A stretch of 64,000 nt of DNA, taken from contig NZ_CP053661.1 of assembly GCF_013177315.1 (NCBI RefSeq), positions 1,054,001 to 1,118,000 of the forward strand, in the 5' to 3' direction. The stretch's first letter is position 1. Each line of letters begins with the position of its first letter. Origin of the DNA: Thermoleptolyngbya sichuanensis A183. GTDB taxonomy: Bacteria; Cyanobacteriota; Cyanobacteriia; Elainellales; Elainellaceae. The translations under genes were made by a program, and so were the position numbers. Below are positions 54,740 to 62,786 of the stretch, piece by piece. Under the pieces are notes generated by a model. It made no database searches and was not told the DNA's origin. It saw only the letters and a program-made list of their open reading frames with translations.

Positions 54740-54916
54740 GGAAAATCCCTTTCACTCAACAAGATTAGGATACGGTGTGGCGCGGTCATCCTTGGGCTGT
54801 GGACAGCATAAAGCGGGCAAAAATTGTCACAAACCATCTCCCCCAGCCCCCCAGGGAGAAAAGAATCGAGCCGCTCAGGGGACTGGGGAAAGCAGGACTA
54901 GAGGGCGATCGCCCGT

Positions 54917-55612
54917 CTAGGCAGCCGACAGCCCGTAGGCAGACATCCGCATGATGTCGCGAGTGGTGAAGCCGATGTTGCTCAGCGCTTCGCCGTAGCT
55001 GATCATGAAATCCTCTACCAGGGCTTCTTTTTCCATGCCCAGTTCCTTGGCATCGTTTTCCACCTGGTTCAGCATCCGCCACACCAGCGGCAGGTTTTGC
55101 TTGTTGGCTTCCTCTAGCTCTGCCTTAGATGCTTCAAAGTTCGCCTTCAGCCATTCTTCGCCAAAGTTCAGGTGCAGATACTCATCCTTCACCACGCCTT
55201 CGGTGATCTTGCGGGCAAAGTCATCTGCCACCGGAATGTAGATGTTGTACGCAGAAATCGCAAAGCACTCGATAATCAGCGACTGAATCAGCAGGCAGGT
55301 CACGATTTTGCCCTGGGCCGCGGCCTCCTGAAAGTTGCGGTGCAGGTCAGCAAAAAATTCCTTAGCAAAGGCCATGTCTGGCTCAACGGACAGGTTCCGC
55401 CCACAGGCCTGAAAGCCCTTCTTGTGGCGGCTTTCCATCTTCGACAGGCCGATCAACTGGTCTTTGTGATCAGGCATCAACTCTGCAAGGCGCTGGTAAT
55501 TGTCGAAGGCTTCCTCTTCGCCCTCAATCACAATGGCGTTGATGCGGCTGTAGGCATCTTTATAGACGGCACTCTGATAGTCGAGTTCTGGGGTAAGCTC
55601 AAGCTGCGGCAT
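54917..55612 (-). CDS. ado: Aldehyde-deformylating oxygenase
   Basis: Converts fatty aldehydes to alkanes (chain length Cn-1) plus formate, with a non-heme diiron centre, in cyanobacterial hydrocarbon synthesis. I start at the ATG at 55612 ([17 protein letters not shown]), which gives 231 residues, the family length; the frame is open 15 codons upstream. All six iron ligands are present at the usual numbers: Glu32, Glu60, His63, Glu115, Glu144 and His147. The partner acyl-ACP reductase gene (aar), commonly next to ado, is not in the adjacent positions here: an MDR dehydrogenase lies downstream and a sugar permease gene is divergent upstream. Confidence 0.96.
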   Translation of the reverse strand: MPQLELTPELDYQSAVYKDAYSRINAIVIEGEEEAFDNYQRLAELMPDHKDQLIGLSKMESRHKKGFQACGRNLSVEPDMAFAKEFFADLHRNFQEAAAQGKIVTCLLIQSLIIECFAISAYNIYIPVADDFARKITEGVVKDEYLHLNFGEEWLKANFEASKAELEEANKQNLPLVWRMLNQVENDAKELGMEKEALVEDFMISYGEALSNIGFTTRDIMRMSAYGLSAA

Positions 55613-56049
55613 AGTAGGGTCGGTCTCCTGACTGAGGGTCAAAACGGTGGAAAACAAGCTCCTGTAAGTCTGTTCGGGCAGCGCTGAGGTCGGCGGTGTC
55701 CAGAACGTTTAGACGAGAGCGAGTGGGCAATGGCGGCAAATCGAGCCGTGACGTTAAGCATTGCGGGGTCAGTCTGTCTGCTGGCGTGGTTTGGAGGAAA
55801 GTCTCAAACTTGCAGCAGCTTTGGGAAGAAACCATTGTAAAGAAATCGGTGCCCTAGTTTGCTTAACTTAAGATATGCCCAAACTCTACTCTACTGGGTT
55901 TCGGCATGGAATGGTTAAACTAGAGTCCCCTTGTAGCTGATATCCTGTTCAACGACATCATAGATTTATATCTATGCCCAAGCCTAAACCGTTGATCCAT
56001 ACTGTATCGCACAAGATTTCGCTGCTGGCTCCTTCTCTAGAATCACGTT
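55613..56049. other. Divergent spacer between ado and the ABC permease gene
   Basis: A 437-base spacer without a supported gene. It should hold both promoters. AT-rich tracts are seen around 55860-55980. I cannot name specific boxes with confidence. Confidence 0.4.
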
Positions 56050-56865
56050 ATGCTCTCTAGTCGGTTTCCCGGCCTGTCGTTGAATCTGTGGCGCTGGCTC
56101 AACGGGCTACTGCTGGGCCTGGGGGCGGGGCTGGTGCTGCTGCCGCTGGGTGTGGTGCTGTGGACTTCGTTTCAGACCGGAGATAGGGCAGGGCTGACGC
56201 TCGACAACTATCGCCAAGTGTGGGCGCGGGGGCACTTTCTGGGGGCGATCGCCAACTCTACCTTCGTAGCGCTTGCCGTCACCGCCCTGCAAATCCTGCT
56301 CTCGGCACTGGCAGGCTATGCCCTAGCGAGGTTTCGCTTTTGGGGACGACAGACTGTGCTGGCGCTGGTGCTGGCGACGCTGGTGATCCCGTTCCAGCTT
56401 TTGGTGATTCCGATTTTTTGGGTATTAAAAACAGGACACCTGATCAATACCTACGGGGCGCTGATCTTGCCGACAGCAGTCAATGGATTCGGCATTTTCC
56501 TAATGCGACAGTTTTTTCAGACCATCCCCATCGAGCTAGAGGAAGCGGCCGCGCTAGACGGTGCTACCCGTCTGCAAGTGCTGGGGCGGGTTGTGCTGCC
56601 GCTGGCCCGACCCGCGCTGGTGACGCTGTTCCTGTTTACCTTTATCGGCGAGTGGAATGATTTGTTTAAGCCGCTGGTGTTCACGACGCGCCCAGAGTTG
56701 CGAACCGTGCAACTGGCGCTGGCGGAGTTTCAGGAGCAGTTTACGAATAGCTGGTCGTTGCTGATGGCGGCGGTAGTGCTGGTGACGGTGCCTGTGGTGG
56801 TGCTGTTTGCAGTCGGACAGCGCCAGTTGATTGGCGGCATTGCGACGACGGGGCTGAAGAATTAA
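56050..56865 (+). CDS. Carbohydrate ABC transporter permease (MalG/UgpE type)
   Basis: A 271-residue inner membrane protein with six predicted spans. The first is at residues 15-38. The EAA loop that docks on the ATPase is IELEEAAALDGATRLQVLGRVVLP near residues 165-190. The C-terminal segment has GEWNDLFKPLVF and ends VGQRQLIGGIATTGLKN, as in MalG-type permeases. The other subunits (MalF-type permease, ATPase, binding protein) are not in the window, so it is an orphan here. The stop is inside a 15-16 bp tandem duplication. Confidence 0.9.
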   Translation: MLSSRFPGLSLNLWRWLNGLLLGLGAGLVLLPLGVVLWTSFQTGDRAGLTLDNYRQVWARGHFLGAIANSTFVALAVTALQILLSALAGYALARFRFWGRQTVLALVLATLVIPFQLLVIPIFWVLKTGHLINTYGALILPTAVNGFGIFLMRQFFQTIPIELEEAAALDGATRLQVLGRVVLPLARPALVTLFLFTFIGEWNDLFKPLVFTTRPELRTVQLALAEFQEQFTNSWSLLMAAVVLVTVPVVVLFAVGQRQLIGGIATTGLKN

Positions 56866-56884
56866 GCACCTGAGAATTAAGCAC
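56854..56884. repeat. 15-16 bp tandem duplication spanning the permease stop
   Basis: CTGAAGAATTAAGCAC (56854-56869) is followed directly by CTGAGAATTAAGCAC (56870-56884), one base shorter. The first copy holds the last codons and the TAA of the permease gene. Confidence 0.75.
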
Positions 56885-56922
56885 TAGTTTTGGAACGCCA
56901 CTGGCTGCAAAATGCATGGCTC

Positions 56923-58104
56923 CTAGCTCTGCGACAGACGCTTGACCGCTGCACCACCCAGCAGTTCGTGAGTCTCGGCGAGCAGGCGGGGAATCTGGTC
57001 GGCGTGGGGGCTGTGGCGCAGGCAGTCGCGCAGGTCGAGGGATTGAACTTCGTCGGCCTTGTTGCCCGGAAACCAGTGGCTAGCCCCGCCCAGCATGTTG
57101 TAGCGGGTTTTGGCAAATTCGGTCAGTCCAAAGGCGATCGCCAAGTTTCGCAGCCACAGGATCGAGCGAATATTGACCTGATTGGGCACGTCTTGATGGT
57201 TCGGCAGGCCCACATCCCAGGTCTTGTACCAGTCCTCGCCCAGCGCGGCGATCGCCCCCTGCTCAAGCTGATGCAAAATGGGCGGCAGCACTTCGTCAGC
57301 GCGATCGAGCAATTCCAGCGTTTTCAGATGCTCGTCAAAGTCGCTGGGGCGGGCCGCGCCAATGCTGAGCGTATGCACCTGCGGATGGCTGAGGCAAAAC
57401 AGGTTGTTGAACACCATCGGACTGAGGGGGTGGCAAAGTTCCACCAATCGGGGCGGCGGGCTGTAGAGCATTCCGCCTTTGTCGGACGGGCTGATGATGA
57501 ACACGCCCATGTCGTGGCGGTGGGCGGCTTCGATGGCAGGCCAGTTGACCTGGTTGATGTAGTACCAGTGCAGGTTGACGTAATCGAATTGGTCGGAGGC
57601 GATCGCCCGCACAATCACCTCTGTCGGCCCGTGGGTCGAAAAGCCCACAAACCGCACGCGCCCCCACGCCTGAAACCGTCGCGCCACATCCAGACAGCCG
57701 CCCGACCGCAGGCTATAGCCCAGCAGTTCTGGCGTGTTGATGCCGTGCAGCCCCAGCAGATCGATATAGTCCAGATTCAGGTAAGCGAGCGATTGCTCCA
57801 GTTTTTGCTCAAAGTCTCGCGGGTCTGCCGTGGGCGATACTTTGGTTTGCACGATGATCTGGTCGCGCGGCAGTTTCGGCAAAATCTGACCCAGTTGCAG
57901 TTCTGAGCTGCCGTAGCCCCGCGCCGTTTCGATGTGGTTGATACCCACTTCGAGCGATCGCCGAATCGTGGCTTCTAAATTTTCCTGATTGTCAGACGGA
58001 ATCTGATCCAGCGGCGTATCCTGCCACTTGTGCTGATAGCGCATTCCGCCACAAGAAAAAACGGGCATTGCCAGCCCAGTCCGTCCAAACCGTCGATAGA
58101 GCAT
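56923..58104 (-). CDS. Aldo/keto reductase family protein
   Basis: A 393-residue (beta/alpha)8 oxidoreductase. The ATG at 58104 (MLYRRFGRTGLAMPVFSCGGMR) is the family-like start; the frame is open 24 codons upstream with a poly-leucine stretch that I do not include. The catalytic tetrad positions are visible: Tyr in ARGYG, Lys in IVQTKV and His in LLGLHGIN. The usual Asp appears as Glu (HIETARGYG). The C-terminal 120 residues extend past the barrel (LWLRNLAIAFGLTEFAKTRYNML). The same layout occurs in other cyanobacterial AKRs. The natural substrate is unknown. Confidence 0.9.
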   Translation of the reverse strand: MLYRRFGRTGLAMPVFSCGGMRYQHKWQDTPLDQIPSDNQENLEATIRRSLEVGINHIETARGYGSSELQLGQILPKLPRDQIIVQTKVSPTADPRDFEQKLEQSLAYLNLDYIDLLGLHGINTPELLGYSLRSGGCLDVARRFQAWGRVRFVGFSTHGPTEVIVRAIASDQFDYVNLHWYYINQVNWPAIEAAHRHDMGVFIISPSDKGGMLYSPPPRLVELCHPLSPMVFNNLFCLSHPQVHTLSIGAARPSDFDEHLKTLELLDRADEVLPPILHQLEQGAIAALGEDWYKTWDVGLPNHQDVPNQVNIRSILWLRNLAIAFGLTEFAKTRYNMLGGASHWFPGNKADEVQSLDLRDCLRHSPHADQIPRLLAETHELLGGAAVKRLSQS

Positions 58105-58626
58105 AGGATTTTGAGAAGGGGTCTTATGCGAAAAGGGCAACCCCTTCAAAAGTAGCAATAATAGGAGTATCGTCAACTTAGTGCATTGATAAACCTACAG
58201 ACTCGATAGTTTAGCCATATTACGGTCTGGCAGAGAGGCGACAGAAGGGGGGATAAGGGGGGGTGGTAGAGCATTTGACAGAGAGTTCGACAGAAATTTC
58301 GGCAAAAAGCTTGACAACGAGTTTGCCAAAGGGCTTAGCAGTAAGAACTTGGGATTCATGACAAGACAGTCCTCAAAATCCGATACGAGTCCGATTCGAG
58401 ATAGTATTTAGATTCTCATGCGGAAACACCATCCCTTGCCTGGATGCTGGGATTAACCGACTGGGATTAACTGACATAGATGCCACGATCGATACCATTT
58501 GATAATCGATACCCTCCAATATTGGTACTGCGGATGGGTATCGAAGGCTTTTTCTTTTTATCCGTCTGAATTCATAGCCCCTAAGTTAATCACTAGTTAA
58601 TCACTTATTGTTTTGGAGAAAAGCGT
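58105..58626. other. Spacer with 14 bp repeat and a terminator-like hairpin before the DUF2325 gene
   Basis: A 522-base spacer. CTGGGATTAACCGA is followed directly by CTGGGATTAACTGA (58447-58474). Next TCGATACCC (58506-58514) pairs with GGGTATCGA (58536-58544), with CCAATATTGG inside the loop, followed by a T-rich run (58550-58559). This looks like a terminator standing 70 bases before the coding start. It could end a small RNA or attenuate transcription into the gene. Confidence 0.55.
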
Positions 58627-59667
58627 ATGGATATTAGCGATTTAGATGATCTAGAGTCATCCGTCAAAGATTTATTATCCCTGGCAAAGATAGAGCTAGA
58701 AGAAAAACGATTACAGCAGCAGCGGGATGAACAAATTCAGCAAAAAGTTGTCGAAATTCGCCAGAGACTAGAACCGCTACTCCAGGAAACAGAGCGAATG
58801 CTCTCTAAGTTTGAGCCGGATGATTTTTCAGACAGCGTGACCCGTACCAAATTAGAAGAAAAAGTCGCCGACCTGCGCCAGAAAATTGCCGATGCGCCAG
58901 AACTGGCGGCACAAATGGTCGATCGCCAGATGATTTTGAACGAAGAGCGGCTGATTGATGAGCGCGTTGCGGAGCAGGCAGCCCGCTGGCGACAGGCCCT
59001 CAAAGATGACCTGCTGGAAATGATCGCAGAGCAGGAAGATTTCTATAATGCAACCGATGCGGCGATCGCCATTCGAGGCTACGTGCATGACCTGAAGGCG
59101 ATCGGAGCGCTGGAAGAGGTCGTCGATGAGCTCATCGAGCAAATTAACGCCTACAGCGAGGAAGGGCCCGTCGCTCGCCTGCGTGGTAGCCATGAGCAGA
59201 CCCTCACGTTTATCTACAACAAAGCGCTAGAAAACCGCTCCCGCGTCGAGCGTGCGCCCAACGTCCAGCCCCGTGTCCGCCATCGCACCTCCGAAAAGCG
59301 CCCCAACCCCTATGCCCAGCTTGAGGGCAAAGTGGTCATTTTCGGCGGGCATGACCGATTAGAAACCGCCGTGCGAAACCGTTTGAGGGAGTCAAAAGTC
59401 GAACTAATCTGGTGTACGGCGCAGGCGGGCCCACAGATTGCCGAACAGGCCGAAAGCCACGTGGCCAGCGCCGATTTAGTTCTCGTTATGACGGGCTACA
59501 CCAGCCACAAACTCACCGATAAGGCCATGCAGGCCGCCCAGCGGGCAGGCAAGTCTCCTGAAATGATCAATACTACAGGTGTGATTCGCATTTTGGAGGC
59601 GATCGAGTACGGGCTGAAATCCCAGCTTTTTGCCCGCCGTGTCAACCACTTCTCAAAACCCGCTTAG
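58627..59667 (+). CDS. DUF2325 domain protein with coiled-coil N-terminus
   Basis: A 346-residue protein. Residues 1-210 are helical and strongly charged, with coiled-coil character (LEEKRLQQQRDEQIQQKVVEIRQRL in part). The C-terminal DUF2325 domain begins near residue 235 (GKVVIFGGHDRLETAVRNRLRES) and is followed by TAQAGPQIAEQAESHVASADLVLVMTGYTSHKL. DUF2325 is a Rossmann-like domain of unknown function; other members have been linked to cysteine-dependent regulation, and here one Cys (IWCTAQAG) lies in the domain. GGAGAA is the ribosome-binding site. No enzymatic function can be stated. Confidence 0.88.
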   Translation: MDISDLDDLESSVKDLLSLAKIELEEKRLQQQRDEQIQQKVVEIRQRLEPLLQETERMLSKFEPDDFSDSVTRTKLEEKVADLRQKIADAPELAAQMVDRQMILNEERLIDERVAEQAARWRQALKDDLLEMIAEQEDFYNATDAAIAIRGYVHDLKAIGALEEVVDELIEQINAYSEEGPVARLRGSHEQTLTFIYNKALENRSRVERAPNVQPRVRHRTSEKRPNPYAQLEGKVVIFGGHDRLETAVRNRLRESKVELIWCTAQAGPQIAEQAESHVASADLVLVMTGYTSHKLTDKAMQAAQRAGKSPEMINTTGVIRILEAIEYGLKSQLFARRVNHFSKPA

Positions 59668-59701
59668 GGTTTGACTTTCTTTCGCCCCTCAGAGCGGCTA
59701 C

Positions 59702-59743
59702 AGTTCCCGCACCATAGCTCCCGCACTATAGCTCCCGGACAAT
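59702..59743. repeat. 14 bp tandem repeat, three copies, spanning the rpiA stop
   Basis: Units AGTTCCCGCACCAT (59702), AGCTCCCGCACTAT (59716) and AGCTCCCGGACAAT (59730). The rpiA stop (59726-59728, minus strand) is in the middle unit; the third unit is the original coding end. Confidence 0.85.
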
Positions 59744-60430
59744 GGGCTGTCCCTCTTTGATTTCGCCCACTAGCACCACATCCGCCAGACCCACAAACAG
59801 GCCGTTGTCCAAAACACCCGGAATATTGTTCAGCGTCTTCTCAAACTCAGCCGGGTTTGGAATGCTGCCGAAGGTCACGTCCAGAATCATATTGCCCTGA
59901 TCCGTAATCACCGGGCCATCCTTCTTTACGCCCATCCGCAGTTCGGGCTTGCCGCCCAGTGCCTCTAGCGCCCGCGTCACCGGGGACACTGCCACAGGCA
60001 GCACCTCGACGGGCAGCGGAAACGTAGACCCCAGCGTCTCTACCAGCTTGGTACTGTCCACCACGACGATGAACACATCGGCCAGAGAGTCCACGATCTT
60101 CTCGCGAGTGTGGGCTGCGCCGCCGCCTTTGATCAGCACCTTATTGGGATCAACTTCATCAGCCCCGTCAATGGCGATGTCGATTTTTTCCACATCGTCC
60201 AGCGTGACCAAGGGAATGCCATACTTTTTAGCCAGCACCGATGCCTGAAACGAGGTCGGAATGCCTTTGATGTCTTTCAGGTCGCCCGATTTGAGGCGAT
60301 CGCCCAAATGCTCAATTGCAAAGGCCGTCGTAGACCCAGTTCCCAGCCCCACGATGGAGCCAGACTGCACGCGCTGCGCCGCCGCAATACCCACCTGCTG
60401 CTTCATGGCTTTAACGGCATCTTCGCTCAT
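59726..60430 (-). CDS. rpiA: Ribose 5-phosphate isomerase A
   Basis: A 234-residue enzyme interconverting ribose 5-phosphate and ribulose 5-phosphate in the Calvin cycle and pentose phosphate pathway. Motifs: [43 protein letters not shown] and [14 protein letters not shown]. The ATG at 60430 has GGAGGC upstream; nine extra codons upstream are in frame but I exclude them. The C-terminus (GQPIVREL) ends in a 14 bp repeat region. It is convergent with the DUF2325 gene. Confidence 0.97.
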   Translation of the reverse strand: MSEDAVKAMKQQVGIAAAQRVQSGSIVGLGTGSTTAFAIEHLGDRLKSGDLKDIKGIPTSFQASVLAKKYGIPLVTLDDVEKIDIAIDGADEVDPNKVLIKGGGAAHTREKIVDSLADVFIVVVDSTKLVETLGSTFPLPVEVLPVAVSPVTRALEALGGKPELRMGVKKDGPVITDQGNMILDVTFGSIPNPAEFEKTLNNIPGVLDNGLFVGLADVVLVGEIKEGQPIVREL

Positions 60431-60570
60431 AACGCCTCCCTCTACAACACACATCAACTCTACAGGCTACCACTTCGAGGCGCGATCCTTGAGCAATTCA
60501 GCCGACACGATTCAGATCGGATGGATCGGGAACAGCGCAGCAGATCAATCAGCCCGTCTAGCTGCTAAAT

Positions 60571-61017
60571 CTAGACTGGGTGCTTAAAGCCGTAGGTTAC
60601 CAGTTGCAGGCAGTTGCGCCCGTCGATGTAGCGGTCATAGGATACGCGATCGGTCAACCGCCGCAGCAAAAACCAGCCATAGCCCCCCGATTGCAGCGTG
60701 CCGGGTTGGGGTTCCTTTAGCCGATCGGGATTAAACGGTCGTCCATAGTCCCAAATGCGGATTTCGATCCAGTCTTCGTGCAGCGCCAGCGCAATCTCGA
60801 TTGGTGTTTCTGGCGGCAACCCCCGGTGGGCATGGCGCACAGCGTTGGTGAAGCCTTCAGCCAGCGCTAAATTGAGGTGATCGCACTGATGGGCCAGCCA
60901 GGGATAGCGCCCTTCGTTTTGCAGGCAAAACTGTCGGAACCAGGCTTGGATTGGATTCAGAGCGGTTAGCTGGCTGGGCACCACCAATCGCTCTCGCTGC
61001 TGAATGACATCCACCAC
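60571..61017 (-). CDS. Anti-sigma-type ATP-binding protein (HATPase_c_2), second copy
   Basis: A 148-residue GHKL ATPase domain protein. The N-box LALAEGFTNAVRHAH is identical in that segment to the one encoded at 27644. IRIWDYGRPF is the G1 box, and SGGYGWFLLRRLTDRVSYDRY the G2 part. It starts MVDVIQQRERLVVPS. Overall it resembles the 177-residue protein in the second half, so the two are paralogues. It lies between rpiA and petD on the minus strand. The role as an anti-sigma or STAS kinase is inferred from the family. Confidence 0.9.
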   Translation of the reverse strand: MVDVIQQRERLVVPSQLTALNPIQAWFRQFCLQNEGRYPWLAHQCDHLNLALAEGFTNAVRHAHRGLPPETPIEIALALHEDWIEIRIWDYGRPFNPDRLKEPQPGTLQSGGYGWFLLRRLTDRVSYDRYIDGRNCLQLVTYGFKHPV

Positions 61018-61203
61018 GATTTAAGATTCGGCGAAACGGCAAAGGATTGAGGCAGTCTGCGTCGAGCGCTCCGGTTCAAAGCCAAGACTATTTCACAACA
61101 AAGCGCCCGTACAGCAACCAGAAGAGAAAGAAACACTCCCAGTAGATGCACGAGCGCCGAGTCAGCCGGAGCAAGTCGCTCCAATAAAGCTAGAAAAACA
61201 TCC

Positions 61204-61686
61204 CTAGAACAAGCCCAGGGTCAGAGACTTGTCGATTGGGAACGTTGCGCCGATGCCCAGCCACAGCGTCACCAACGTTCCGAACAGGAAGACCGTCGTC
61301 GCGACCGGACGGCGGAAGGGGTTCTGGAACTTGTTCACGCTTTCGATGAAAGGAACCAGCATCAAGCCTAGGGGAATAGCACTTTGCAGCGCCACACCTA
61401 GCAGCTTGTTTGGCACGATTCGGAGAATCTGGAATGCGGGGTACAGGTACCACTCCGGCAGGATTTCCAGGGGAGTCGCAAATGGATCGGCGGGCTCGCC
61501 CACGAGAGCTGGATCTAGCACGGCTAGCGCTACCACGCAGCCGATGGTTCCCAGAATCACGACCGGGAAGATGTATAGCAGGTCATTGGGCCAGGCGGGT
61601 TCACCATAGTAGTTGTGACCCATGCCTTTCTTAAGTTTCTCGCGCAATGCGGGATCGCTAAGATCCGGCTTCTTAATGGTTGCCAT
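61204..61686 (-). CDS. petD: Cytochrome b6-f complex subunit IV
   Basis: A 160-residue thylakoid membrane protein, the usual length. It starts [43 protein letters not shown]-like. The PEWYLYP motif (residues 76-82), part of the quinol-oxidising site, is present. Three membrane spans are expected. With PetB it forms the core of the b6f complex between the photosystems. It follows petB after about 155 bases on the same strand. Confidence 0.98.
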   Translation of the reverse strand: MATIKKPDLSDPALREKLKKGMGHNYYGEPAWPNDLLYIFPVVILGTIGCVVALAVLDPALVGEPADPFATPLEILPEWYLYPAFQILRIVPNKLLGVALQSAIPLGLMLVPFIESVNKFQNPFRRPVATTVFLFGTLVTLWLGIGATFPIDKSLTLGLF

Positions 61687-61841
61687 AATGATTCAGGTTT
61701 CTCCTAAGCAGCAAGGATCGAACAGAGGGGAAGAGCGGTCGGAGTTCCCAGCAGCTAACTGATTCCAGCAGTGTAAAGGATCGGCCGAAGCATTGAAAGG
61801 GCGATCGCCCTCTTTCAACTCGGCGACCCAATCCGTGCGAT

Positions 61842-62510
61842 CTACAAGGGGCCAGAGATACCCTGCTTGCGGATCATCAGGAAGTGCAGCAGCATGAACA
61901 CCGCAATCGACCAGGGCAGCACAAAGGTATGGAGGCTATAGAAGCGAGTCAGCGTTGCTTGACCCACGCTATCGCCACCGCGCATGAGTTCCACAATCTG
62001 GTCACCGACGACAGGAATAGCACTGGGCACGCCGGACACGATCTTGACCGCCCAATAGCCGACCTGATCCCAAGGCAGCGAATAGCCCGTCACGCCGAAG
62101 GAGACAGTAATGACTGCCAGAATTACGCCCGTTACCCAGGTCAGCTCACGGGGCTTCTTGAAGCCGCCCGTCAGATAAACCCGGAAGACGTGCAGGATCA
62201 TCATCAGCACCATCATGCTGGCAGACCAGCGATGGATCGAGCGGATGAGCCAGCCAAAGTTCACCTCAGTCATCAGGTACTGAATCGAGGAGAACGCCTC
62301 AGTCACAGTGGGTTTGTAATAAAAGGTCATTGCAAACCCGGTGGCGAACTGAATGATGAAACAGGTCAGGGTGATGCCACCGAGACAGTAGAAGATATTG
62401 ACGTGGGGAGGAACGTACTTAGTGCTGATATCGTCGGCGATCGCCTGGATTTCCAGCCGCTCCTGAAACCACTGGTACGCTTTCGAGTCAGTTACCTGCT
62501 TTGTAAACAT
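61842..62510 (-). CDS. petB: Cytochrome b6
   Basis: A 222-residue protein with four membrane spans. I start at the ATG at 62510 ([20 protein letters not shown]); the frame is open for 21 more codons upstream. The covalently bound heme c attaches at the Cys of NIFYCLGG (Cys42). Heme-ligand histidines are in [20 protein letters not shown] and [13 protein letters not shown]. First gene of petB-petD. ctpA is divergent at 62787, an arrangement also known from other cyanobacteria. Confidence 0.98.
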   Translation of the reverse strand: MFTKQVTDSKAYQWFQERLEIQAIADDISTKYVPPHVNIFYCLGGITLTCFIIQFATGFAMTFYYKPTVTEAFSSIQYLMTEVNFGWLIRSIHRWSASMMVLMMILHVFRVYLTGGFKKPRELTWVTGVILAVITVSFGVTGYSLPWDQVGYWAVKIVSGVPSAIPVVGDQIVELMRGGDSVGQATLTRFYSLHTFVLPWSIAVFMLLHFLMIRKQGISGPL

Positions 62511-62786
62511 GAAGCAAGAATTCCAAAAGAGAGATGTATTGCCATTTCTAAAGAATGTAACATAGCTGCTCATCAGATTTCACGCTGTAACCAAGATCCG
62601 GCACAGGTTTCGTTCAACTTTTTGGGCGGCGCTGCAATTTTACAGAGAAGTGATAAAGACTGCGGCTTCTGCTACGATGGCTGGTTAACTCGAAGGGAGC
62701 AGGCTTGGGGCGATCGCCGCCGATCCTTTCAGAATAGGTACGCCTGAGATAGCCGCCAGTCTGAGTAGAACGTTAAGATATGTTTT

